This document shows, in pieces, positions 43,001 to 49,849 of a DNA stretch of 64,000 nucleotides; position 1 is the stretch's first letter, and every line of letters starts with the position of its first letter. The stretch covers positions 31,459,523-31,523,522 of the forward strand of contig NC_132896.1 in the NCBI RefSeq assembly GCF_030463535.1. Direction: 5' to 3'. The notes under the pieces are model-generated. The model saw only the letters and a program-made list of their open reading frames with translations, was not told where the DNA came from and did no database searches. Source of the stretch: Salminus brasiliensis (taxonomy: Eukaryota; Chordata; Actinopteri; Characiformes; Bryconidae). A program made the position numbers and the translations under genes.

Positions 43001-46000
43001 TCAAGGTGCCCTTCCCCTGTCCCTCTAATTGCCTCTCTGTCGTTTGCATTCCCTCCTACCCCCTCTACAGCCACCGCCATTTCCCAAAGCACCTTTGCCA
43101 TCTCCATCGTCTCTACAGTGAGATTAGCGGCCTTAAGACGGTCAAATCCACGCTGGCCACTGGCACGCGTTAATGCTGGCCGCAGAGAGCATGTGCAGGC
43201 ACACCATAAGGAGAGTGCCAGCTCCATTAGTTTAACCGGCGTCAGGCCTTAGACAAACGACTTCCACACCGTAACCTCGCCTCACCCAAGGCCCTGTCAG
43301 ATCCCTCGTTACCTGACCGATTACATCACGCCCCCGAACAGCGAAACAGCCTATAGGATGGCGGAAAAAAGCTAACCAGCGGTCGCTGTAGAGCTTGAGC
43401 CCTTGAATCGTCCCTTGTTCGAGGAGCAATCTGACTCCAGCAGCAACAGCGAGGCTGAAGTAGTGAGGCTGCTGAACGGTGGCCAAGCCTGAGTGCAGCA
43501 GTGTGACTGATTTAAAGGCTCCATCAGTCACTGGGAGCGGACGCAGGATATCACGTAATCACTGGGAAATGCAGCTGCGCCGAATTTGCAGGCCGGCTAT
43601 TGCTTCGCTAATGAATACCACACTGACCATCGGCTACTTCTGCTGACCGTTGCTGCTTAAAGCCAGGTGCGGATAATACTAGCGATGATTAGGCCGTATA
43701 CTGCGATCAGGTATAGACATCTTAACGTTTAAAGGGCCCATTCATGATCCCACCCCCCACCCTTTCGCCCCCACCAAAAAAAAAGACTATTAAGAAGTTG
43801 TATTATTAATAAGTCCACACATGGAAACTAGACTCACTTTCAATTTACTGAATCTATTACCTCACAAAAAATCACATTTACAAATAATCCACCAGTGCAG
43901 CCTACTGCAGTTTAGCCCCGCCCATTCAAGCCTAAGCTGTAGGTGTACAGAGCATCTCAGATTGGGCTGTTTTTTGTAGAGGCCACGATGCAGGACAGCC
44001 AATCACCAGCCTTGGGATTGTTTTTGTGACATCACAACAATCACATTTACATTTCATCCACCAGTGCAGCCTAATTTACCCACACTTTAGCCCCGCCCAT
44101 TCAAGCTGAAGTTATACGGAGTGTTTCAGGCCGGACTGATATGAGCTAAATGAGACACAATTCAGGGCAGCCAGTTATCAGGCATCACCACCCTATCAGG
44201 ATTTGTTTACAGGGTCAATATTATTCAAATAAATCAAGAAAATGAATAAGTGCAGACTTCAAAAGATCCCATCCACTCCAACCAAGCTCCTAAAACTGCA
44301 TATTTTGGGTTTCCTTATTTCGTGACATCACAAAAACTACATTTATATTTTATCCAACAATTAACCCTCCGCAGTTTAGCCCTGGCTATTCAAGCTGGAC
44401 TTAAAGAACAGCCTCTGGTAGACAATCTATACAGAGTTCACCAAAAAGGCTTCCAGTCAAAGAACCCTTTTTTACAAGATAAGCTTGTAGACGTCAATGT
44501 ATTTCAAGGTAATGCATCGTTTCCCGTGGGCATTCCAGTAATTCCCATGGAAATTACTTATGGACGTAAATTCCTGGGTTGACTTTACTTGATTTTTGTT
44601 CCTAAACAACCCCCCCCCCCTGGTTTTACTGGGTACACCTCACCTTTACTCCATTTTATCCACCAATTAAACCAATTGCAGTTTATCCTCACCTACTCAA
44701 GCTGAAGTTATAAGCAGTGTTTCAAGCCACAATACAGGGCAGCCAATCAGAACGCATTTTTTTGCAAAAAGAAGCAAGATAAATTAGGTCTGGGTGCACG
44801 ATAAAAATACCATATCATGATATTATGATATTATATTTATTTATCACAATATACGTAATCACAGGCTTCATACATCAGTAGCCACCGATTCTTCTCTCCT
44901 GTGCTGAATGCAGTGATTTCTAATCTGATTAACCCAGTCTAATCACACTGTCCGTAATGAAACCTGCAGCTGATCAGTGTTTATTAAGCACTAACAGTCT
45001 CCTCTATATGCTTAGAAAAGCTTATTATGCATCAAGATAAGATTCATCACAATACGATAAAATATCGTCATATTGCCCAGCTCTATGATAAACCCCCTCC
45101 GAGATCATAGGATGCTTTTTGGTAAGGGCAGTCAAGGGCACAGGGGGGATTCTATGGTCACCCCACACCCTCAAATCGAGGCCCGAGTTTTGCTTACTCA
45201 TTGAACTGCAGGGTCCCAAAGGTCAAGGTGACACACACACACACCCCCCCCCCCCTGTTAGGCTAATTGCTTTATGTGCCCCCTGCATTCCCACCTACCC
45301 TTCAAAAAGATCCTCCGTACAGCACATCACCATTTCCCAAAGCACCCTTGCCATTTTCATCATCTCTACAGCGAGATTAGACATACATTTTGATTGGACG
45401 TCAACAGTGACCGGATTCAAAATGTGCAATGAGAGAGTTCATGAGACTAAACTGAAAAAACAGGAAGTCTGGAAATCAGGGTTCCTGTGATGTCACAATT
45501 AAAATATCATATGCATATTCAGTCTACAGCAGTTAAGCTCCGCCCATTCACACTGAGGCTATAAGGAGTGTTTCAACCCCCCCGACTGCTACACAGGGCA
45601 GCCAATGAGCATAGGGATTTTTTTTGCATATCGTCAAGGTCATGTGAAAACCTTGCATCTCCAAAACAGCAAAAAAAAGCTTTTTATTATTATTATTATT
45701 ATTATTTAGGAGCATTTCTATTGGTCCATTCGTCATAACATTTGGACACAATTGGGGGGGTCATGACAGTGACGTCAAACTGCCATTGAAGTTTCTGGTC
45801 CATAAACCCACGCAAACATCAAAAGATGATCAAAGATCACAGATATATAATATATATATATATATATAATATATATAATAAGGGCTCTTTAAATGAAGGT
45901 TCGAGCCTCTAAACGAACTGGTCGTCTCAGAGGTGGACTGGTCACAAAGGCCTCACCCGCTGACCTTTTTCCACACATCCACTGTCAAAACCTCGGGTCT

Positions 46001-46884
46001 TTCACAACTGTCGGCCACGGCCGGGCATTGCACTAAGAGCCGGACGGACATTCGGCCGTCAGATTAAACGATGCCATTGTTTGGTCCACTTAAACACAGA
46101 GGACGGGAAGGTATACGGGAAGGTATCGCTCTCTGACAGCCGTAGCAGCCTGTGCACAGCCCATCGCCACTGCAACTGTCTGCTTCAGCGTTTAATTGGT
46201 ATTGATCAGGGAAGCCCATTGTTGTCCAGATCGGTGAATCACCAAACCATCCCGGTCAATGCAAGTGGAGACAATTACACTGCAAAAAAACTCAACACCG
46301 TCATCGATCTGAAGCCGCCGCCGCTACGTGAAAAAAACACTAACAAGGATGCAGGCACTGTCCATGACAAAGGATGGGGAGGATGCTGGGGAGGATGCTG
46401 GGGAGGATGCTGGGGAGGATGCTGGGGAGGATGCAGGGGATGCTGGGGGGGGGATGCAAGAAGTGGATGTGGTGGAAGTGCCCTACATTACATGTGATGT
46501 GATGTGTTGTGTTTCCAGGTTCAGGGACCATGCACTTTTGCATCTACCTCCTTTAACCCATCATGGGAGTGTTTTAAACAGGCCTGGCCTAGAAAATGTG
46601 CTGCTGAGTGGAAAAGGGAGCTCCTACCAGTGGTGTAATGATGGCATCTAACGGGAATAGGTTACAACCCCTGCCAGCAGGCTTTTTTTTAGCCTATTAG
46701 CAAAGAAAACAAAAGCCCCAGCCAGCTACACAGTGCATAACACAGTGGGGATAGTGGGAATACTATAAGCTGCAGCTGACACAATGCCTGCTTAAAGGGC
46801 AGGAGCCTTCCTGACCTGTTGCGTCCTTTCAGCCGGATTCATCATGACCGCCTGCCGAAAGCTGTTATCCACGTACGAGGCCAT
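4057..46884 (-). CDS. rapgef2: rapgef2 5' part (exons 1-3), Rap guanine-nucleotide exchange factor 2
   Basis: Three minus-strand exons, each with GT and AG ends, join in phase into residues 1 to about 66 of the long N-terminal form of RAPGEF2 (PDZ-GEF1/RA-GEF-1). Segments seen are [13 protein letters not shown] in exon 1, [17 protein letters not shown] in exon 2 and [17 protein letters not shown] in exon 3. These match the vertebrate RAPGEF2 N-terminus; the paralogue RAPGEF6 differs clearly in exons 1 and 3. The family protein has cNMP-binding-like, RasGEF-N, PDZ, Ras-association and CDC25-type GEF domains and activates Rap1/Rap2 at membranes and junctions. Only the stretch leading into the first cNMP-like domain is in this window; the exon that should begin PDDIGTCWYILL was not found down to base 1, so it lies outside. 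Intron 1 is about 41 kb and intron 2 is 1278 bp. Head-to-head placement with the spmip2 homologue agrees with human 4q32. The identity is seen in the sequence; the activity is inferred from the family. Confidence 0.95.
4140..4201. repeat. (GA)n microsatellite next to rapgef2 exon 3
   Basis: About 30 GA units follow shorter GA-rich runs from 4120. On the coding (minus) strand it is (CT)n immediately upstream of the exon 3 acceptor. Confidence 0.95.
4722..5152. repeat. (TA)n microsatellites in rapgef2 intron 2
   Basis: Runs at 4726-4765, 4984-5041 and 5094-5152, with an (AC)n/(TA)n compound near 4869-4900. Frames of YIYIYI residues arise from them. Confidence 0.9.
5392..5462 (-). CDS. rapgef2: rapgef2 coding exon 2
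   Basis: A 71-bp exon encodes [17 protein letters not shown] followed by LREHQL and the first two bases of an Arg codon. The acceptor reads CTGCCTGCAG|GACC and the donor CTGAG|GTAAGA. The sequence is nearly invariant between vertebrate RAPGEF2 proteins. A (CT)n tract on the coding strand lies immediately upstream of the acceptor. Confidence 0.97.
5469..5501. repeat. (GA)n microsatellite next to rapgef2 exon 2
   Basis: About 15 GA units; on the minus strand a (CT)n tract ending 6-8 bases before the exon 2 acceptor AG. Confidence 0.95.
6632..6691. repeat. (TA)n microsatellite
   Basis: A pure TA run of about 60 bp just before a Tc1-derived element; TA is also the target of such elements. Confidence 0.9.
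6706..7165. mobile_element. Tc1/mariner-derived non-autonomous element, both ends present
   Basis: One end is ATGTCCAAATGTTTGTGGACA, the other GTGTCCAAATACTTTTGTCC followed by ATAG. The interior matches the other copies (GCACTATGCTGCCTAACAGG, GAGCTGTGGAGCAGC, AACATCCTGACCTGACTAAC). The interior is an internally deleted relic of a Tc1-like transposase gene; the stretch corresponding to WSSG..FSG is visible in the better copies. Confidence 0.65.
8083..8740. mobile_element. Tc1/mariner-derived element split by a nested insertion
   Basis: The left part starts CACTATACGGACAAAAGTAT and stops near 8157. The right part resumes at about 8483 with ACTGTCCAGGGAACAAAGC and runs through CCAGAGAACCCAGCTCTTCC. 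In other copies these two parts are contiguous. Confidence 0.6.
8158..8482. mobile_element. ~325-bp GGGCAATAT element, nested copy
   Basis: It starts AGAGCTGGGCAATATGACGA and ends CATATCACCGCTCT, an imperfect terminal inverted repeat. The interior (ACACTGATCAGCTGCAGG, AGACTGGGTTAATCAGATG) is shared with the copy at 44783-45086. No coding capacity; a MITE. Confidence 0.7.
9200..9300 (+). mobile_element. 3' tail of a non-LTR retrotransposon (LINE)
   Basis: AATTTCCTTTAGTATCAATA and AAAGTATTTATCCATCC form the typical 3' end of fish LINEs, followed by a simple TTTA-rich stretch. Nothing of the ORF is recognised upstream. Confidence 0.45.
10262..10830 (+). mobile_element. tRNA-derived SINE copy (with extra 5' sequence)
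   Basis: ATCAGCAGCCGGAGTCAGAG, GGGTGGGTTGATGGCACTTC and GATTGGGTAATTGGCCTTCA followed by an A-rich tail match the SINE copies at 52300 and 56640. The tRNA-like head is replaced or unrecognisable here. Confidence 0.5.
12832..12930. mobile_element. Fragment of the GGGCAATAT element
   Basis: GGGTGGGCAACATGACGATA and ACAATATGCTTTTCTAAGCA match the left end of the 8158 copy, then similarity stops. Confidence 0.5.
15172..16260. repeat. 68-bp satellite, homogeneous block (about 16 copies)
   Basis: A 68-bp unit starting near GCTGGAGATTCATACTGG repeats head-to-tail with few differences; spacing measured at 15250, 15318 and 15386 is exactly 68. Each copy carries GATTCATACTGGATTA, then ATCACTAATCTTTAATT and TTTTTTAGGAGGTAAAAAT. 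Confidence 0.95.
16280..19850. repeat. Diverged satellite blocks sharing the GATTCATACTGGATTA box
   Basis: Copies of the box, usually within CTGCAGATTCATACTGGATT, recur about every 60-80 bp at 16280-16400, 17005-17860, 18275-18440 and 18990-19830. The sequence between boxes is much less conserved but often holds ATTATTTTCAGACTGTAAAA-like stretches. Unrelated sequence separates the blocks (16400-17000, 17880-18270, 18500-18990). The last block has a higher-order repeat of about 320-355 bp. Confidence 0.85.
18338..18502. repeat. C run and (CA)n microsatellites
   Basis: A run of C followed by (CA)n at 18340-18376, and a second (CA)n at 18467-18501, both inside the satellite domain. Confidence 0.9.
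20512..20985. mobile_element. Tc1/mariner-derived non-autonomous element, near complete
   Basis: The left end is GTGTCCAAATGTTTGTGGAC and the right end GTCCCAATACTTTTGTCCCC followed by ATAGTGTA. It is the cleanest copy in the window at about 470 bp. The interior includes GAGCTGTGGAGCAGTGGAAG, which aligns with a Tc1-type transposase reading WSSG, and CAACATCCTGACCTCACTAA. No open frame survives. Confidence 0.7.
21800..22130. mobile_element. Tc1/mariner-derived element, left end missing
   Basis: Shares GCACCATGCTGCCAGGCGTG, GAGCTGTGGAGCAGTGGAAG and GGAGCTCCATCCAATACTTT with the 20512 copy and ends at GTCCCAATACTTTTGTCCAG. Confidence 0.65.
22130..25800. other. rapgef2 intron 1, unique sequence
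   Basis: Nothing recognisable except the MITE piece near 24460 and a degenerate GATAT-rich stretch at 24640-24745. The longest frame, 23267-23779 on the minus strand (170 residues), has no motif that I recognise and no splice context; I take it as chance. Confidence 0.55.
24460..24552. mobile_element. hAT-type MITE end fragment
   Basis: GGTATCGGTACTCAGTATCG through CAGTATCAGTGCATCCCTA resembles the right half of the 26608 element. Confidence 0.5.
26160..26303. mobile_element. hAT-type MITE, truncated copy
   Basis: Ends in CGGATCGGTGCATCCCTA and carries CGGTTCCATGGATCGGCC, matching the complete copy at 26608-26987 in the opposite or rearranged order. About 300 bp separate the two. Confidence 0.6.
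26608..26987. mobile_element. hAT-type MITE with target-site duplication
   Basis: Terminal inverted repeats are TAGGGATGCACTGATCC and GGATCGGTGCATCCCTA. GTTTAAG flanks both sides, fitting the 8-bp duplication of hAT elements with one change. The roughly 380-bp interior is rich in GATATCGG-like steps and non-coding. Confidence 0.75.
27841..28882. mobile_element. ~1.04-kb DNA transposon with 15-bp terminal inverted repeats
   Basis: GCTGTGTTCACATTA at 27841-27855 is perfectly inverted at 28868-28882 (TAATGTGAACACAGC). The interior is dense in AATCCGATT/AGATCTGAT steps near both ends and holds no convincing open frame. The superfamily is not clear to me; no target duplication is obvious. Confidence 0.65.
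29227..30056. repeat. G run, (CA)n and (GA)n
   Basis: G run at about 29227-29246, (CA)n at 29841-29870 and (GA)n at 30028-30056. No gene in between. Confidence 0.9.
30245..30610. mobile_element. Tc1/mariner-derived element
   Basis: Contains GGCACCATGCTGCCTAAGGC, GAGCTGTGGAGCAGTGGAAG and GGTGTCCCAATACTTTTGTC. Same family and orientation as the 20512 copy. Confidence 0.65.
30610..32224. other. rapgef2 intron 1, nothing clear
   Basis: Short GA-rich stretch near 31330. Frames of 60-90 residues lack family motifs. No feature supported. Confidence 0.5.
32224..33350. repeat. Array of inverted and direct copies of a GGGCGATATGGG module
   Basis: The module AGAGCTGGGCGATATGGGAA, an AT-rich core and ATTTTGTCATGTAGACAAAA occur repeatedly in both orientations. 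Two direct copies at 32701 and 32808 are nearly identical with a period of 107 bp; inverted copies lie at 32440-32560, 32580-32640 and 32990-33090. Related to the GGGCAATAT MITE ends but expanded locally. Confidence 0.75.
33350..37720. other. rapgef2 intron 1, AT-rich unique sequence
   Basis: Holds an (ATA)n stretch near 33985-34030 and the CGVPQGS-box repeat at 34180. The part from 35400 to 37650 is less AT-rich but has no exon that I can support. Confidence 0.5.
34180..34325 (-). mobile_element. Second copy of the CGVPQGS-box repeat
   Basis: The reverse complement reads TTGTGGAGTCCCACAGGGCT then CTATTTTGGGGCCTATAAAA, matching 53857-53885, and continues with shared flank (TAGTTATGAGAGTG). 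Confidence 0.5.
37720..38580. repeat. 21-bp satellite (block 2), inverted relative to block 1
   Basis: The unit GTGGATACTGAATCACTC plus ATA repeats, most uniform at 38270-38340 and 38450-38560. Its reverse complement reads GATTCAGTATCCACTAT, the same family as the 2-3 kb block. The minus-strand frame at 37786-38235 is a by-product of the period. Confidence 0.85.
38660..39030. mobile_element. Degraded DNA transposon, same family as the 1225 fragment
   Basis: GCTTCTGCCACCAAAAGGCA, CACAAGACCTGCGAAAGTGA, GAGTCCATGCCTTGATGGGT and AGGTGGTTTTAATGTTATGG are landmarks of a fish DNA transposon family. The 38685-38918 minus-strand frame is part of it, not a gene. Confidence 0.5.
39870..39976 (-). mobile_element. 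tRNA-derived SINE head, second family
   Basis: Read on the minus strand: GTGGTGGCTTAGCGGTTAGA (A box), GGGTTGTTGGTTCAATGCCC (B box), then the start of a body. It could equally be an isolated tRNA-like pseudogene. Confidence 0.5.
40270..40860. repeat. AAAT/ATAA-rich simple repeats
   Basis: AAATAAATA-type runs at 40270-40305 and 40745-40855. The 40360-40550 stretch between them is unique with no exon seen. Confidence 0.85.
42620..43180. repeat. Diverged intronic duplication, left copy
   Basis: Matches 44400-45400 in the same order: CAGCCTCGGGTAGATTATCT, GTAAATTCCTGGGTCGATTA, TTTACAGGGTACACCTCACC, GGTCCCAAAGGTCAAGGTG, CCATTTCCCAAAGCACC. The open frame 42901-43173 belongs to it and is not conserved in the partner. 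Confidence 0.7.
44400..45410. repeat. Diverged intronic duplication, right copy
   Basis: CAGCCTCTGGTAGACAATCT, GTAAATTCCTGGGTTGACTT, TTTACTGGGTACACCTCACC, GGTCCCAAAGGTCAAGGTG and CCATTTCCCAAAGCACC mirror the 42620 copy. A GGGCAATAT MITE (44783-45086) interrupts this copy only. Confidence 0.7.
44783..45086. mobile_element. ~305-bp GGGCAATAT element, opposite orientation
   Basis: The reverse complement of this stretch follows the copy at 8158-8482 along its length, with CTGCAGCTGATCAGTGTTTA and CTGATTAACCCAGTCTAATC inside and TATTGCCCAGCTCT at the right end. Confidence 0.7.
45626..46815. other. End of rapgef2 intron 1
   Basis: A (TTA)n stretch (45683-45705), TA repeats (45840-45880) and the 12-bp repeat (46374-46450). 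Otherwise unique and non-coding as far as can be seen. Confidence 0.5.
46374..46450. repeat. 12-bp GGATGCTGGGGA tandem repeat
   Basis: About six copies in a row, ending in a run of G. Open frames on both strands here (EDAG or GCWG repeats) follow from the period being a multiple of three. Confidence 0.9.
46816..46884 (-). CDS. rapgef2: rapgef2 coding exon 1
   Basis: The exon encodes 23 residues starting [20 protein letters not shown]. The start ATG (complement of 46884-46882) is the conserved family start. The exon ends in phase 0 at a GT donor (complement of 46815-46814, reading CAACAG|GTCAGG). It sits at the edge of a CpG-rich region, as expected for a first coding exon. Confidence 0.95.
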
Positions 46885-47780
46885 TGTTTTGGTTTGTTTA
46901 GAGCAGATCACAGCCCAAAATCCAGCCTGGAACTTCTTCCCTCCAGCAGAAGCAGCAGCACCAGCAGCTCCAGCAGTTCCAGCCCCAGCAGCAGCGTCGT
47001 CGTCGGCGGCGGCACAACAACAACCGCCCGCCCGCCTCCTGAGCGTCTCCTCGGCGGCCGTGCAGACACCCTCCCTCCCTCCCTCCCCAAGGCCACGGCC
47101 CGAGCCCCGGGCTTTCCTCAGCTGCCCGGCCGCGACCCTACAGCACCGCTTCGGGTCTTTTTAAGGCTGAACTATCAGCAGACAAGCCTCGGGAAGTCGC
47201 AGCCCGGCCTCTGTGCACTTTATAACGGGCTGACAGCCGCGGTCACTGCTGTTTTCCCCGCTGTTCCAGACGCTGGAGGAAAGGCATTTCTAGCACTCCG
47301 TCGCCCCGCTTAGCTCTCCCATTTCTGGGGGGTGTCCATACCGCGGTTCAGCGTCAAGCGACTGACCAGTCCGTCCTTCCGGAAACCATACGACGTTTTA
47401 AGACCCTAATTTACAAACGTGTTGTTGTTATTTCAGGCTGGAAACGAGGGGGGGGGACAAACGAACTGCCTGCCGTCTCCACTGTTGTATCCCACCACCA
47501 TGGTGACCGCCTCGGGAGAGCGTACATGGGCGAGTCCATTCAAGCCACGGCAGCTAGCGTTCATTTCTATTCCCACCCGTTTTAGGACAAATCCCGCCTC
47601 CCCTGCGTCCGGATTGGCTACTAGTCAACTCGCACACTGCGCTACGGTTGGGTAGGCGGGCGGTTCGCTTGTGAGTGTGAGCGAGTAGCCAATCCTAGCG
47701 CACAGAGGCGACACGTATTAGCCAATCGTGGCACGGAAGGCGGGGTGCGGTCGGAATACGGGTGGGGGATGAAATAACGC
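46885..47780 (-). promoter_or_regulatory. rapgef2: rapgef2 CpG-rich 5' leader and promoter region
   Basis: Directly upstream of the rapgef2 start codon the DNA becomes GC- and CpG-rich, unlike the AT-rich flanks. It holds a GCA/CGT-rich triplet stretch (about 46945-47030), GC boxes (GGCGGGC near 47655, GGCGGGG near 47740) and three CCAAT/ATTGG boxes at 47613-47617, 47689-47693 and 47722-47726. No TATA box stands out. This is what a broad CpG-island promoter looks like; the transcription start cannot be placed from sequence alone. Plus-strand open frames here (46819-47313 and 46844-47164) are composition artefacts. Confidence 0.7.
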
Positions 47781-47909
47781 ATTCAGCACAATGGCTAATA
47801 ATGGAGGCAGGGAACAATGCCGTACAATGAATAGGACGTAGTCTGTCGCCATCCGCTGAGTGTACACAGAACTACATGGGGTTTTTAAACGTCAGAGATT
47901 CTCAGTTAT

Positions 47910-48745
47910 TTATCAGGAGGATCTGCAGACCTTCTCATTCATGCATTTCTAATCTGATCAGCCAATCATGTGGTAACAGTGCAGTGCATAGCATCATGCA
48001 GATATGACCACCAGCTTTAGGTAATGTAGATGTGGAAATGCATGGCATGGTTGCTGGTGCTAGAAGGGCTGGGTTGAGTGGTTCTGGAGCTGCTGAAAAA
48101 CATCCAGCGGGTGGCTGTAGATGGAAACGCCTGGTTGATGAGAGCTGGCAGAAGAGCTACAGTGGCTCAGAGACCCGATAAGCTCTACGACTGCAGCAGA
48201 AAAGCATCTCCAAATGCTCAACACAACGTCCCACCTTGAGGAGGTTGGCCTACTACTGCAGAAGACCACGTCGGGTTCAAGCTGAGGCTGCAGTGGCTCA
48301 GCACAGGCTCAACACTCAACACTGGACAGCTGAAGACTGCAAAAACCTGGCCTGCTCTGATGAATCTCGGTTTCCGCTGGACCAAAACCAGCGAACTGTC
48401 AATGCAGCAGTCCAGGCAGGTGGAGGTGGGGAATGTTTTTTTGGGAAACTTTGGGCCTGTTATTAGCAATCCATCATGGTATGCATGGCACAGACTGTTG
48501 GAGTATGATTGCTGACCTTGTGCATCCCCTCAAGGCCTCAATCTTCCCACCTTCAACGGTTGCTTCCAGCATGGTAATATGAGAATGACCATGAGTCCAG
48601 AGATCTTCATTGGCCTTCTCAGGAACTTCAGGACACAATCATGTCAACAATGGATCAAAGGAACGTTACCCTCGACCTTGAGAACTTAAAAGAGCAGATC
48701 TTCTCCTTCTCCACAGACTGAAGGACCTCAGATGTTGCTAGACAT
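47910..48745 (+). pseudogene. Tc1-like transposase fossil
   Basis: The stretch follows a common fish Tc1/mariner element: GCATTTCTAATCTGATCAGC and GCCAATCATGTGGTAACAGT near the left, then a broken transposase. Recognisable pieces in frame are LRRLAYYCRRPRRVQAEAA and LNTQHWTAEDCKNLACSDES at 48236-48370. Frames break repeatedly, about 150 residues' worth of the catalytic region is eroded, and terminal repeats are not intact. It is long dead. Context: it sits upstream of the rapgef2 promoter and is unrelated to the host genes. Confidence 0.65.
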
Positions 48746-48749
48746 GTAC

Positions 48750-48985
48750 TATGTGTCCAATCGTATCTGGACACCACTTCTAATTACACACCTAGGTGGC
48801 ACATGTGTTCAGTTGCACACATACAGACCGACATGTGTTGATGCAGAACTATCAGTTCCCACAGTGATGCCTATTATCATTATCCCTAAAATCCCTATTA
48901 ATACCCTTGATCTCAGAGAACATGAGGGATGGTGTCTACAGACTTTTAGCCGACTGAGATCTAGATCAGGCTTTCTGGCCCCTCA
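48750..48985. mobile_element. Tc1-type MITE fragment
   Basis: TGTGTCCAATCGTATCTGGA at the left and GATGGTGTCTACAGACTTTT at the right resemble the ends of the Tc1-derived family; the interior has ATGTGTTCAGTTGCACACAT. Confidence 0.4.
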
Positions 48986-49197
48986 GAACCTCTTGAAGAT
49001 CTTGGCCCAGCATCACAAACGGGTGAGATACTGCTGCTGTCTGTCCTGAGAGGGCATTGAAGTGGAGGCCACTGGGGGCAGCAAAGGTACTTGGCAGGCT
49101 TCTCTCTACCCTGGAGCTGTCAAAAAGACGGTCACTGCCCCCTTCTGAGCTCTGATGGACACTGTGCAGCTGGCAGTGTAAGCTATCAGGGAGCTCT

Positions 49198-49222
49198 TCC
49201 TCTCTCTCTCTTCCTCTCTCTC

Positions 49223-49319
<97 letters not shown>

Positions 49320-49336
49320 GTCTCTCTCTCTCTCTC

Positions 49337-49423
<87 letters not shown>

Positions 49424-49440
49424 GTCTCTCTCTCTCTCTC

Positions 49441-49528
<88 letters not shown>

Positions 49529-49545
49529 TCCTCTCTCTCTCATAT
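49198..49545. repeat. (CT)n tract of about 350 bp
   Basis: Almost pure CT with sparse TTCC, TTTC and CTGTC interruptions. A block with one TTTCTCTCTCTGTC interruption recurs about 112 bp later (49309 and 49412 area), so the tract grew by segment duplication. Open frames on both strands here are meaningless. Confidence 0.95.
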
Positions 49546-49849
49546 GCATTAGTGGATTATTTATTTATGAGAAAACCAGCTCCCCCACTGAAAGGCTCCC
49601 CACCAAGTTGTGTAATATTTAAAACTGTATCTGGATATTTTAAGATTTTTTCTTCTCGGAACAACATCAAATATTAATATTCTTTTCATCATATTTGTCA
49701 TATTACCATCATATTATCTATTTAATTAGTGTTACATGTTTAAAATAGATTAATATATAAAATGAATATATGGGTATGTAAAATCAAAAAGGCCCAACAG
49801 AGATGCACATCCTGAAGAAGAAATAAAAAATTATTCTGATCTGAATAAT

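Larger units (their letters stand above)
43905..45625. repeat. Five dispersed copies of a GCCCCGCCCATTCAAGC unit
   Basis: Units near 43910, 44090, 44370, 44685 and 45535 each carry TTTAGCCCCGCCCATTCAAG or a variant, then a GTGTTTCA-type stretch and CAGGGCAGCCAATCA. Unit length is about 100 bp and spacing is uneven. Confidence 0.65.

Noticed and set aside
46819..47313. 164-residue plus-strand ORF (and 106-residue ORF 46844-47164)
   Set aside because: It overlaps rapgef2 exon 1 and the CpG-rich leader in antisense. Ser/Ala/Pro-rich content follows from GCA/CGT triplets; no family motif.
48060..48470. Functional transposase gene
   Set aside because: Tc1-like residues are recognisable but frames break several times and the terminal repeats are not intact.
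49091..49552. 153- and 147-residue ORFs on both strands
   Set aside because: Translation of a CT dinucleotide tract (LSLSLS / REREER).
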